From the NCBI RefSeq assembly GCF_015207005.2, contig NZ_JADEXS020000001.1, forward strand, positions 1,488,001-1,552,000: 64,000 nucleotides of DNA, given 5' to 3'. The notes under the pieces are model-generated. The model did no database searches and was not told the DNA's origin. It saw only the letters and a program-made list of their open reading frames with translations. Position 1 is the stretch's first letter. Each line of letters begins with the position of its first letter. This DNA comes from Desmonostoc muscorum LEGE 12446. Lineage in GTDB: Bacteria; Cyanobacteriota; Cyanobacteriia; Cyanobacteriales; Nostocaceae. Made by a program: the position numbers and the translations under genes. Positions 53,744 to 62,091 of the stretch are shown here, in pieces.

Positions 53744-54004
53744 TCAGAATCTATAAACATCTCTACGATGCTTTATTTTGACCACCGTCACTAATAATAA
53801 ACTATCTTGTATTTCGTAAATGATTCGATATTTTTCCAATCTGACTCTGTATAAATTATCCGAACCTTCTAATTTTTTCACCCCATCAGGACGAGGCTCA
53901 AAAGCAAGTTATTCCAATTTAGCAACCAGTTTTTGTTGAACATCACGGGGTAATTTTTTTATCTGTCTTTTTGCAGCTGGAGCAATTTCTACTTCGTAAC
54001 TCAC
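53744..54004 (-). pseudogene. RelE-family toxin gene with an internal stop codon
   Basis: From GTG 54004, overlapping the antitoxin stop, the frame reads SYEVEIAPAAKRQIKKLPRD, VQQKLVAKLE and then TAA at 53909-53911 (codon 32). Past the stop the same frame continues LAFEPRPDGVKKLEGSDNLY, RVRLEKYRIIYEIQDSLLLV and TVVKIKHRRDVYRF to TGA at 53744. That is a complete RelE/ParE fold of 86 residues with its C-terminal KIKHRRDVYR active-site region. A CAA-to-TAA change explains the stop. Reinitiation is unlikely to give an active toxin. Confidence 0.82.
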
Positions 54005-54198
54005 AAACCTAATTCTCTTTTGAGTTCACCCAAGGAAATCGTACCAACCTCTTCTGCTTCTTTTAGTGCAGCTTTTGCATCTTCTAAATCTTCTTTATCT
54101 TCTTTGGCTTTCAAAAAAAGTAAAAAGTCCAGAACCTCGTAAATGATTTCTTCTGGTACATTTTCGATCTCTTCAATTATTTTTTGTTTGGCATTCAT
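54001..54198 (-). CDS. RelB-like/DUF2281-type antitoxin
   Basis: 65 residues: MNAKQKIIEEIENVPEEIIY, then EVLDFLLFLKAKEDKEDLED and a short tail GTISLGELKRELGL. The helical, acidic start with a single hydrophobic helix (LDFLLFLK) is the DUF2281 antitoxin pattern, and LKRELGL is a typical toxin-binding end. Its stop TGA overlaps the GTG start of the downstream relE pseudogene by three bases, confirming the operon. The antitoxin frame is intact. Confidence 0.8.
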   Translation of the reverse strand: MNAKQKIIEEIENVPEEIIYEVLDFLLFLKAKEDKEDLEDAKAALKEAEEVGTISLGELKRELGL

Positions 54199-54771
54199 AA
54201 ATTCAGCTTTATGCTGGTTGACTCTATTATACGATGATGATACTGAAGTCTTGCTAACTCAAGTTAGAAATTGCGATGCCTGTGGCGGGCTGCGCCAACG
54301 CACTTCATCATGGAGAACATCGCACTGTGGGTAGTGACAAAGGCTTACGCAGTTTCTCATGTATGAGAATGAGAAAGCGATTATACCGTTTATTTGTAAA
54401 GCTGCATATAATTCACCCCCCGATGCCTTGGAGGGACTACAGGGGGGTATTATTATGTGCATCTTCATACAGAATTGGTATTACTTGACTAGGTATCGAC
54501 AGTCCAATATATTTACCTAGAGCAATGAAAAAGTTCTGTATGTGATCGCGATAAATTGCCAAATTGGCAGTTAAAATCAGCACAAATGTCATGCTGAGAT
54601 GATATCCTGGCGATCGCTTTGCTGTTCTCCAAGTTGCTAAACCAGCCACATCATCAGTACCGCTTTGGGTAATTGGTAAATCCTATACCCCAAGCGTTTG
54701 CTTTTCGAGAAGTTGGTGAAATTGCATTGCGATTAAAAATCCGAAATTTCAAATACTCAGGCAGTAACCCG
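54199..54771. other. intergenic region with repeat copy and short palindromes
   Basis: 573 bases. 54273-54301 is a diverged copy of the GCGATG...CGCCAACGC repeat, and TTCTCATGTATGAGAA near 54353 is palindromic. Open frames on both strands here have no ribosome-binding site or family pattern. The methyltransferase frame is open back to a TTG at 54673, but similarity appears only from 54772. Confidence 0.5.
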
Positions 54772-55734
54772 ATGATTGAAAAAACAGTAAAAGTAATAAA
54801 AGGCGAATTATTGCCAGAGGGAGATTATGTTTCACCAGGATTTTCTACTATTCAGCCAGATTCATGTTTTCCGAATATGATTTTGGGAAATACATATAAT
54901 AGTTTTTGGTTTTACCTGCGGCGGGATATTGCTCATAACTGGTACGTGGATAGACGACAGCAGGATACAGGATTTGTCAGCAGAGATGAAGCTCATATTC
55001 TTTACAATACAGCCTTAAAATTTCAGGGAAAAAAAGCTTTAGAAATAGGCTGTTGGATGGGTTGGTCAGCTTGTCATTTAGCTTTAGGAGGGGTGGAGTT
55101 AGATGTTATCGATCCGATGCTATCCACAGAATTATTTTCTGAAAGCGTCACAGATTCACTGAAGTCAGCTGGCGTCAAAGAATCTGTAAATCTCATACCA
55201 GGATATAGCCCTCAAGCAGTAGAAGAGTTAGCAAATAAATTTGAACGTAAATGGTCATTGATATTTATAGATGGTCACCACGAAACACCAGCACCACTGA
55301 ATGACACAATGATTTGCGAACAATTTGCAGAACCAGATGCTTTAATTTTATTTCATGATTTAGCTTCTCCCGATGTTGGTGAAGGATTGGACTACTTGAA
55401 AAACAAAGGGTGGAACACAATGGTATATCAAACTATGCAAATCATGGGAGTTGCATGGCGGGGAAATGTTGAGCCGGTAATACATCAGCCAGATCCTGAA
55501 ATTAACTGGCGTTTACCTCCACATTTGCAACATTATTCTGTTAGCGGTTCAATCTCAAATGTGGCGGAAGATAAATCTGGAAAAATGCTCAAATCAGTCC
55601 GACCAAATACTTTATTAACTGAAGCAAAGTTATTGTCGTTGTATAGTCACGTAGACCAATTATATTATTATATTTCTTGGCTGCCACGAATGTTCAAGCA
55701 GGCGATCGCCAGAAAGAAACCTCAGAAAAGCTGA
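54772..55734 (+). CDS. class I SAM-dependent methyltransferase
   Basis: 320 residues from the ATG at 54772 (MIEKTVKVIKGELLPEGDYV). The SAM-binding motif I is KALEIGCWMGWSACHLAL at about 118-135, followed by ELDVIDPML. A motif LIFIDGHHETPAPLNDTMIC then resembles the Methyltransf_24/cephalosporin-hydroxylase-like group, and ALILFHDLASPDVGEGLDYL completes the core. The acceptor is unknown; such genes often modify glycans or natural products. It stands alone beside decayed toxin loci. An upstream in-frame TTG would add 33 unsupported residues. Confidence 0.85.
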   Translation: MIEKTVKVIKGELLPEGDYVSPGFSTIQPDSCFPNMILGNTYNSFWFYLRRDIAHNWYVDRRQQDTGFVSRDEAHILYNTALKFQGKKALEIGCWMGWSACHLALGGVELDVIDPMLSTELFSESVTDSLKSAGVKESVNLIPGYSPQAVEELANKFERKWSLIFIDGHHETPAPLNDTMICEQFAEPDALILFHDLASPDVGEGLDYLKNKGWNTMVYQTMQIMGVAWRGNVEPVIHQPDPEINWRLPPHLQHYSVSGSISNVAEDKSGKMLKSVRPNTLLTEAKLLSLYSHVDQLYYYISWLPRMFKQAIARKKPQKS

Positions 55735-55801
55735 ACATCTTGATGGGATGGGCAAATAGCCCGTCCTGCTATTGTAAAATTGCTAATTGCGATCGTTTGA
55801 C

Positions 55802-55867
55802 CTAGACCAACAAAAATGTACTAATTAGCACATTAGTATCAAAAACAAACCGTCGATTATTCTTCAT
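55802..55867 (-). pseudogene. N-terminal remnant of a PIN-domain toxin
   Basis: From ATG 55867, overlapping the end of the antitoxin frame, 21 codons read MKNNRRFVFDTNVLISTFLL V and stop at 55802-55804. RFVFDTNVLIS is the first strand and first catalytic Asp of a PIN-domain RNase toxin; intact members have about 130-140 residues. Nothing of the rest is found downstream in any frame to 55740. The toxin gene has lost about 85 percent of its length. Confidence 0.72.
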
Positions 55868-56206
55868 CATTCAAAATGGATTCTAAGATTTCAGGCGTTA
55901 ATCCTCGCTCTTGTGCTTCAAGGCTTGCTTTATCCATCGTGTTTTTTAAACGTGCAATCGTCTCTTCTCTCTTCGTTGTAAATTGAGACTGCATAATTGC
56001 TGCAATCTTAAGTTGCAATTGTTCACGCTCTTCTTCAGTGGCATTGCGGTATGCCTCTGCTAAGCTAATCAGCATTCAAGTTGCATAATCAGGGCGGGCA
56101 AGATGCCCACCCCACAAGATATTGAGAAAATTTTCATCTGCAAATTAGATGTGTTTTAGCTTACCTCAGAGGGAACTTTGATAGTAATTTCGTCTTTAGT
56201 AATCAT
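55857..56206 (-). pseudogene. antitoxin gene of the PIN module, split by a MITE
   Basis: The 5' piece from ATG 56206 reads MITKDEITIKVPSEV and stops one codon into the element at 56156-56158. The 3' piece reads AEAYRNATEEEREQLQLKIA ... LTPEILESILNDEE. Removing 56063-56161 and one TA joins them in frame as IKVPSEV-AEAYRNATEEE, the usual antitoxin sequence of this PIN-linked family. The surviving open frame (55857-56075, 72 residues) uses an ATG at 56073-56075 that lies inside the inserted element, so a shortened antitoxin with MLISL at its start could still be made. Confidence 0.78.
56063..56161. mobile_element. 99-bp MITE inserted in an antitoxin gene, TA target duplication
   Basis: Ends AGCTAATCAGCATTCAAG... 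(56063) and ...ATGTGTTTTAGCT (56161) are imperfect 23-base inverted repeats, about 16 matches, with identical six-base tips AGCTAA/TTAGCT. TA occurs directly outside each end (56061-56062 and 56162-56163). The centre holds GGGCGGGCAAGATGCCCACCCC, an imperfect palindrome. No coding capacity. TA duplication fits mobilisation by an IS630/Tc1-type transposase supplied elsewhere. Confidence 0.85.
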
Positions 56207-56338
56207 GCCTTGTTTGTTTCCATAATTTCTGATCTTTCATCATGTTAAGCAGCAATCTTGAACACTCATCTAGCAAATAGTTTATTGTTATATTCCACAG
56301 ATAATTCAACTGTTAAATCAGTTGCTAAAACTGCCAAT

Positions 56339-56626
56339 TTAAGAATCAGCTTCCAATTGCTTTTTATCTAATGGTGAATTCTCAGGTAACTGCCAAGAAC
56401 GTCCTTGACAAGAAACATAACCATTGGCGATGGAAATACCAAACATTTGTCGCATGATTCTGTTTGCTTCTTTCCTCTCTTCATCTGTCAAGTAATCCTG
56501 ACCTTTAAAGCCTGCTCGGTAATGTTTTGGATTACCACCAGCTTCTACATAACGCTGCTTCCCAATTTCTAAAATTTCTTGGAACCTTGCATACTTTTGT
56601 TTTTGTTTTTCAGTCCAATTTGCCAT
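56339..56626 (-). CDS. small hypothetical protein
   Basis: 95 residues from the ATG at 56626 (MANWTEKQKQKYARFQEILE), preferred over an ATG five codons upstream. Basic, mostly helical N-terminal half, then LTDEERKEANRIMRQMFGIS and a compact end with one Cys (YVSCQGRSWQLP). No recognised family. It is transcribed towards the split antitoxin gene, 132 bases away. The composition looks protein-like and the start has no strong ribosome-binding site. Confidence 0.6.
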   Translation of the reverse strand: MANWTEKQKQKYARFQEILEIGKQRYVEAGGNPKHYRAGFKGQDYLTDEERKEANRIMRQMFGISIANGYVSCQGRSWQLPENSPLDKKQLEADS

Positions 56627-56641
56627 AATTACAAGTCCCAA

Positions 56642-57541
56642 TTATTCGGGACAATATCAATATTTTGCAACATCATAGCAATCGGCAAGACGGGCTAGGC
56701 TTATTTATATACCAATTGCCACTATCTCCATCATAGAACTTATTACCGAGTAAATCTAGGATAATCGGTGCGTTAATAATTAAGTATTGCGCTCCAGCCG
56801 GTTACCTCAGGAATTACTCTACAAATTGACTTTAGCAATTCTAAAGGAAAGAGAAAGTATATCCCAAGTCTTAGTAAAGAAATCTATAGTAATCCGCTTT
56901 GATTTTTGAACTTACTTGGCTGAGCAGGCAATAGGTACAGACGTGATTAATCGCGTCTGTACGGGAATAGTCACACGATTTTGGATTTTGGATTGACGAT
57001 AGCGTAGCGTTAGCGACGTAGGAGCGTCTTTTGGATTAACCTCTCCTTAGAAAGAAGAGGCTTGAATATTGAAACATGAAAGTTTTTATCTCCGTAAACC
57101 CAGAGGCTTGAAACCTTTTTTAGATTCTAGATTTAGATTTTAATCTAAAATCCAAAATCTAAAATCTAAAATTGTCTCGGTCAAGAAGCTTTTCGAGTTA
57201 TACCTAGTGAAAGAAAAAATCAAATACGAGTCCTATACAATGGAAGTAATAGTTCGCAATGGCGTAAGTATGTGGACGTAAGCAATGAAACAAAGTCAGG
57301 AAACAATTAAACTAATTTGGCGTCATTAAAAGTATCTCGCCTCCTATTTAGTAACGCACATTAGCAGAATAAAAATCCTGACGAGTGATATCTCCGATGG
57401 GCTGCGTCTAAGCACATACTCCAGTCAAATAAGTGCTTTTACCTTCGGAATATGCCTAAAGTCACGTTCAAGAATAGTCAGAAACAAACTCAGTGAACCG
57501 TCGTCATTACACACATCACATACATAAAGGTCAACTCACCT
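56642..57541. other. long intergenic region rich in dispersed repeats
   Basis: 900 bases without a supported gene. 56978-57042 has ATTTTGGATT units around a GC-rich insert CGATAGCGTAGCGTTAGCGACG. 57117-57172 is an inverted TTTAGAT/ATCTAAA heptamer hairpin. 57392-57416 is a weak match to the GATGGGCTGCGTC repeat. The last 150 bases before 57542 must hold the promoter of the exported protein. Confidence 0.6.
57117..57172. repeat. heptamer inverted repeat (TTTAGAT / ATCTAAA)
   Basis: TTTTAGATTCTAGATTTAGA on the left and ATCTAAAATCCAAAATCTAA on the right pair into an AT-rich hairpin. Same family as 37575-37645. Confidence 0.8.
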
Positions 57542-58225
57542 ATGACTCGCATACATCGATGGAAATCTGGAACTGCTGCACTCATGGCAATGGCTGTTAC
57601 CACCAGCGTCATTACACCCATGATTCCCTTTGCTCCTGCTAATGCACAATATAATGTCGGGCAATATGGAAATGTGACGATTCCTTCTGGAGTGAATTTG
57701 CCCGTTAGGTACGAAAAGGAAACAATTACTATCGTTCCTGGCGAAAGTAAATCCATAACCTTGAGAATAGCGAATAACATTACTGACAGTAATAGAAATG
57801 TCTTGATTCCCGCTGGTACTAAAGTAACTGGACGCCTAGAACCTGTTGATTTAGATGGTTATTCCACAGATGATGATAACCAAGGAAAAGGCGTGCGGTT
57901 TGTAGCCCAAGAATTAGAATTTTCTAATGGTCGCCGTCAGTCAATTAATGCAAGTTCTCGGACATACACCACAACTCAAAAAGTTAAACAAAACCCTAGC
58001 ACTGGTCAAGTGTTGACTGATGCAGGTATTGGTGCCGGTGCTGGTCTTTTAGGTTCACTAATTACTGGTAACAACAGAATTGATGATTTAAAACCTGTGA
58101 TTGGTGCGGCTGCGGGTGCAGGAGCAAGTGTCCTGCTGCGGAAAAAAGAAGTGAATGCCTTCGTTATCAGACCCACACAAGATTTGAGGCTGACACTGAA
58201 TTCTAACTTAACCCTATACCGCTAA
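57542..58225 (+). CDS. exported glycine-zipper protein, paralogue of the SLH protein downstream
   Basis: 227 residues. Signal peptide MTRIHRWKSGTAALMAMAVT ... APANAQ, cleavage about 35. A beta domain follows (VTIPSGVNLPVRYEKETITI, VLIPAGTKVTGRLEP, VRFVAQELEFSNGRRQSINA), then a Gly/Ala-rich segment (GAGAGLLGSLITG, AAAGAGASVLLRKK) and FVIRPTQDLRLTLNSNLTLY. The whole mature part aligns by eye with the C-terminal half of the SLH protein at 58705, including the signal-peptide start RWKSGTAALMA. It lacks SLH domains. A likely cell-envelope or outer-membrane protein, function unknown. Confidence 0.8.
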   Translation: MTRIHRWKSGTAALMAMAVTTSVITPMIPFAPANAQYNVGQYGNVTIPSGVNLPVRYEKETITIVPGESKSITLRIANNITDSNRNVLIPAGTKVTGRLEPVDLDGYSTDDDNQGKGVRFVAQELEFSNGRRQSINASSRTYTTTQKVKQNPSTGQVLTDAGIGAGAGLLGSLITGNNRIDDLKPVIGAAAGAGASVLLRKKEVNAFVIRPTQDLRLTLNSNLTLYR

Positions 58226-58269
58226 TAGGTTTAACTTTATTCAAGTTGTGAACTTAATCATCCCCCATA

Positions 58270-58313
58270 GGCGATCGCCACTTTAACTATAGTGTGCGAT
58301 CGCCTTCATTTTT
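58270..58313 (+). terminator. terminator hairpin built from two HIP1 sites
   Basis: GGCGATCGC (58270) and GCGATCGCC (58296-58304) pair, extended inward by CACT/AGTG, and are followed by TTCATTTTT. It lies 45 bases after the exported protein gene. Confidence 0.75.
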
Positions 58314-58398
58314 AACCCCAAAAAATCTATTTTCGCGCAACTATTCTATCTCTCTATCGTCTTACTGAGTATTGAGAGTTTTGGGAATAATTACAGCA

Positions 58399-58434
58399 GA
58401 ATTCAGAATGGGCTACGCCCCGCTGCGCTAACAG
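58399..58434 (-). repeat. second copy of the 36-bp element found at 23904-23939
   Basis: GAATTCAGAATGGGCTACGC followed by CCCGCTGCGCTAACAG is the exact reverse complement of 23904-23939. The outer 14-base arms of the first copy are missing here except for the GAATTC side. Confidence 0.9.
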
Positions 58435-58704
58435 AAGTAAAACAGGCTCTATACTTACCTCTCAGAGAAATCCTTGTGTACTTCACTTTCTTTGAAATCT
58501 GCTCTATTGAATAATAGTAACCGGAAAAAAGCTAGTTATCCTATTAACTATTGCCTAGCTCTTTTGGTAGATGTTTTTTGATTTTGACTCTATTTATCAA
58601 GTAAGATTTCTTATAAAAAGTCTCAAGTGATGGGAACCTAAAATTTCAAAAAGTGTCTAATTAATTAATAGTGAAAAACATAATTTTAATGGAGTAAAAA
58701 AGCA
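58435..58704. other. AT-rich upstream region of the SLH protein gene
   Basis: 270 bases of AT-rich DNA with a TGGAGT ribosome-binding site before the ATG at 58705. No ORF or clear promoter consensus was assigned. Confidence 0.4.
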
Positions 58705-59946
58705 ATGCTTACTTTAAATCGTTGGAAATCTGGAACAGCTGCACTCATGGCTTTAAGCGTCACAGTTGGGACTGTAGCACCCTTGTTGACAGCTGCACCT
58801 TCTTTTGCCCAAACTACTTTTTCTGATGTTTCATCTAATTATTGGGCAGCAGATTTTATTCAACAATTATCGCAACGAGGTGTGATTGCCGGATTTCCTG
58901 ATGGTAGTTTCCGCCCTGAAGAAGCAGTAACACGCGCTCAATTTGCTGCTATGGTCAACAAAGCTTTCCAAAAAGCACAACAGCGATCGCCAATCAGTTT
59001 TACTGACGTGCCTAGCAATTATTGGGCATCCAGTGCCATTCAGCAAGCTTATACCATTGGTTTCTTATCAGGATATCCCGGCAACCGCTTTGAGCCTAAC
59101 CAAGCGATTCCCCGCCAACAGGTTTTAGTTTCCCTCGCTAACGGTTTGGAATATACTGCCAGTGGTAATACCGAAAGCATCCTGCAATACTTCAACGATG
59201 CTTCTAACATCGCTAGCTATGCCCGTAGCCCCATCGCAGCAGCCACTGAGAAGCAAATCGTGGTGAACTATCCGAATGTGAAGTTCCTGAATCCAACTGC
59301 AACCGCCACTCGCGCCCAAGTAGCAGCTTTTATTTACCAAGCATTGGTTAGTTCTAATCAAGCCTCAGCAATTAACTCGCCCTACGTCGTAGCTCTTGGG
59401 TCTACTAACCCAACACCTGTATCTGTCACAATTCCCCAAGGGACAGCTATCCCTGTGAAGTATGACAAGGCAGAAAAAATTCTGGTTACCAAGGACGAAA
59501 CAGCACCTTTGACACTGACAGTATCCCAAAATGTAGTTACGCAAGAAGGATCTGTAGTGATTCCTGCTGGTAGTCAAGTTGTTGGTCAACTCAAACCTGC
59601 TACAGGCGGTTCTCAATTCATTGCCCAGAAACTAGTTTTGCCCGGAGGTCAAGAATATCAACTGAACGCTAGTTCTGAAGTGATTACCAAAACTGAAACC
59701 GTCAAAAAGGGTACTAGTACTGGATCAATCATTCAGAATACCGTATTGGGCGCAGGAGCCGCCGCTGCGGTATCTGCCGTCACTGGCGATCGCGCCATTG
59801 CCACAGAAGAAGTCTTGGGTGGTGCTGGTATCGGGGCGTTGATTGGTCTATTCTTCGGTAGAAATAGTGTTGACTTAATCGCAATTGACCCAGATACCGA
59901 TTTACAAATGACAATCAATCAAAACTTGTTGGTTTCAGTTAGATAG
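58705..59946 (+). CDS. S-layer homology domain protein with envelope C-terminal domain
   Basis: 413 residues. Signal peptide MLTLNRWKSGTAALMALSVT ... PSFAQ. Three SLH domains at about 38-225: FSDVSSNYWAADFIQQLSQR with GVIAGFPDGSFRPEEAVTRA, FTDVPSNYWASSAIQQAYTI with GFLSGYPGNRFEPNQAIPRQ, and a third, weaker one. SLH domains bind pyruvylated or other cell-wall polymers. From about 240 the protein is homologous to the 57542 protein: VTIPQGTAIPVKYDKAEKIL, SVVIPAGSQVVGQLKP, and a glycine-zipper GGAGIGALIGLFFGRNSVDL. Probably links peptidoglycan to the outer membrane. Confidence 0.92.
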   Translation: MLTLNRWKSGTAALMALSVTVGTVAPLLTAAPSFAQTTFSDVSSNYWAADFIQQLSQRGVIAGFPDGSFRPEEAVTRAQFAAMVNKAFQKAQQRSPISFTDVPSNYWASSAIQQAYTIGFLSGYPGNRFEPNQAIPRQQVLVSLANGLEYTASGNTESILQYFNDASNIASYARSPIAAATEKQIVVNYPNVKFLNPTATATRAQVAAFIYQALVSSNQASAINSPYVVALGSTNPTPVSVTIPQGTAIPVKYDKAEKILVTKDETAPLTLTVSQNVVTQEGSVVIPAGSQVVGQLKPATGGSQFIAQKLVLPGGQEYQLNASSEVITKTETVKKGTSTGSIIQNTVLGAGAAAAVSAVTGDRAIATEEVLGGAGIGALIGLFFGRNSVDLIAIDPDTDLQMTINQNLLVSVR

Positions 59947-59949
59947 TGA

Positions 59950-60139
59950 AAAGTTAGGAGTTATGAGTTATGAATTGAAGATAGTGAAAAGTTAGGAATT
60001 AAGAGTTATAAAGAACGAATTAAAGCAAGGTTTTAATTCTTAACTCCCAACTCCTAACTCCTAACTCCTAACTCCTAACTCCTAACTCCTAACTCCTAAC
60101 TCCTAACTCCTAACTCCTAACTCCCAACTCCTAATTCTC
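59950..60139. repeat. heptamer repeats AGTTAGG / CTCCTAA between convergent genes
   Basis: Left part holds degenerate AGTTAGGAGTTATGAG units; 60037-60139 holds about 14 copies of AACTCCT in the opposite sense. The two arms are complementary, so a hairpin can form between the SLH gene and the histidine kinase gene. The block overlaps the last codons of the kinase. Confidence 0.93.
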
Positions 60140-61486
60140 AACTTCCGGCAACCAAATAATAAACGTGGTTCCTGGTCTATTAGGTGAAGTTAATTTAGAG
60201 TTGATTGCAGGGCTGAAAACCTCGATTTCGCCCTGCATTTGCTCTATTAATTGTTTAGCGATCGCTAACCCCAAACCTGTACCGGGGATTTCTGTTTGCG
60301 CTTGTACACCCCGATAATGCCGTTCTCCAAGATGCTCTAAATCTTCAGGTGGAATGCCAGGTCCATTGTCACTGATAACAATTCCTTGAAAATTACCTTT
60401 TTGTTGCCCGCCCTGAATCAAAATTTTACCGCCAGCAGGAGTGTATTTCAATGCATTATCGATAATGTTATTTAACACTTCTCGTAATGCTTTGATGTTG
60501 GCACGTACTAAGGGCAAATTATACTTAAATTCGGTTACTAGTTTTAGCTTGCGCTCTTGTGCTATTGCTTTAGCTGATATTAATAATGGTTCTAATATAT
60601 CTGCCAGGGAGCAGTCAACTGCTTTATCTCCCGTTCCCGGCAATAATAGGGGCGGTTTAGCATCTTTTTGGACAGTTGCTTCTACAAATACTTCATTTTC
60701 CGGCAGATGTAGTGGTGCTAAATCTGCCTCTGTCAAGTCAATTACTTGCTCAAATTGTTGCAGTAATTCTTGCAGGCGATCGCTTTCTCGCACGATACTA
60801 CTTGCTACATCCCGGTTAGTGTCTGCTGGTCTGAGTCGCTTTAATAAAAGTTTACCAAAAGTCCGCAATGCGGTTAATGGGTTACGAAACTGATGCAACA
60901 GGTTGTCTAACAAATCCTGCTGTTTTTCTTGGAGAATTTGTTGTTCGTGCAACTGTTGCTGTAACCATGCTCGTCGCTGATCTAAAATACAAGCGATCGC
61001 CAGTGTTTGGGCTATGCGTTGAATCTGACTTTGCTCGTGTTCGTTCCATTCCCGGTCTTTCCTACCAGTCACCAGCAACCCCATCATCACACCCTCATAG
61101 ACCAGAGGTAAAACAATTTGGTTACCACTCAGTAGATATTCCTCTTGTAAATGAGGCCCAGACGCATCCGGTATCCCAAACTCCCGTGACGAGGTTGGAG
61201 ATTCCGATCCTGGTGTTAATAACCTTTGTTGATGATTGGGTAATACCAATCTATTTCCAACTTGAAGCTGCTTAGGTACTGTAGTCTGGGCAGTTTCCTC
61301 TGCTTGCGGTAATAATGCTGTTTCGGGATAAATCATTACAGGAATCAGTTTTGCCTCGCCAGAGGGAGTCTCTACCAATTCTTGTGTTAGGTACACAATA
61401 CTTAAAGTTGCTCCCAGCCCTTGGGTCAGGAGTGCTATTTGCTCTCGGCACAGAGCAAGAAAATCAGAACTGGCAGACATTAACAT
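60131..61486 (-). CDS. GAF-domain sensor histidine kinase
   Basis: 451 residues. A GAF-type sensor occupies about 8-180 (FLALCREQIALLTQGLGATL ... VLPLVYEGVMMGLLVTGRKD). A HisKA-like dimerisation box follows with LLHQFRNPLTALRTFGKLLL (about 195-215). The HATPase_c domain has the N box LREVLNNIIDNALKYT, G1 ISDNGPGIPPEDLEHLGERH and G2 GTGLGLAIAKQLIEQM. No membrane segments, so it is cytosolic. No response regulator is nearby. The gene points towards the SLH gene. Confidence 0.92.
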   Translation of the reverse strand: MLMSASSDFLALCREQIALLTQGLGATLSIVYLTQELVETPSGEAKLIPVMIYPETALLPQAEETAQTTVPKQLQVGNRLVLPNHQQRLLTPGSESPTSSREFGIPDASGPHLQEEYLLSGNQIVLPLVYEGVMMGLLVTGRKDREWNEHEQSQIQRIAQTLAIACILDQRRAWLQQQLHEQQILQEKQQDLLDNLLHQFRNPLTALRTFGKLLLKRLRPADTNRDVASSIVRESDRLQELLQQFEQVIDLTEADLAPLHLPENEVFVEATVQKDAKPPLLLPGTGDKAVDCSLADILEPLLISAKAIAQERKLKLVTEFKYNLPLVRANIKALREVLNNIIDNALKYTPAGGKILIQGGQQKGNFQGIVISDNGPGIPPEDLEHLGERHYRGVQAQTEIPGTGLGLAIAKQLIEQMQGEIEVFSPAINSKLTSPNRPGTTFIIWLPEVEN

Positions 61487-61773
61487 TTTTTAGTTCTTGC
61501 TCATGATTACAGATTTTGAGGCATGATTAAGAAAGGATAGTTAGTTTTTACCTCATTCTTTTAATACAGCTTAACTGAAATCTTCTGAGTGATGTTTTGC
61601 ACCAGCGGATTATATCCTTAGCGAGCTTTCTTTTATCTATAACTTCTAAAGATATTAATTTTATTGGATTAAAAGTTAAAAAACTATTGATTTTTTGAAC
61701 TAGAACTTCTATAATGACGACGGATTTTGTAGCTATCACTACAATCTATAGCTTGAAAGAGGAGGACAATAGG

Positions 61774-62091
61774 TTGGCAAGGAGACGCAAAAGAAAAAGT
61801 CGTCGTCGTCAGGAAGGACGGCGGATTCTGGAACATGTGCCTCAATATAGCATCGAAAGTGGCGAAGAAAAACCTGTGACAGCAGCGAGAAGGTTCATTC
61901 AAGCTGAAGGTATATTGCCACCTGCGTTGCTACTCGTAAAGCGAAACGAACACACCACAGACCGTTATTTCTGGGCAGAAAAGGGACTGTTTGGTGCTCA
62001 ATACGTAGAGGAAAACCATTTCTTGTTTCCCAGCCTGAGGACTTTAGAAGCTCCTACAGGTCAAGAAGCCCTTGCTTTAACTGCTCGCTGA
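61774..62091 (+). CDS. DUF3155 family protein
   Basis: 105 residues from a TTG start at 61774: (M)ARRRKRKSRRRQEGRRILEH, then VPQYSIESGEEKPVTAARRF and RYFWAEKGLFGAQYVEENHF. GGAGG lies nine bases before the TTG, and the family normally begins M-A-R-R-R-K, so the upstream ATG at 61714 is unlikely. The very basic N-terminus suggests nucleic-acid binding. The family is restricted to cyanobacteria; the function is unknown. Confidence 0.85.
   Translation: MARRRKRKSRRRQEGRRILEHVPQYSIESGEEKPVTAARRFIQAEGILPPALLLVKRNEHTTDRYFWAEKGLFGAQYVEENHFLFPSLRTLEAPTGQEALALTAR

Noticed and set aside
54437-54649. 70-codon minus-strand ORF
   Set aside because: No family pattern, no ribosome-binding site, and it lies among intergenic repeats.
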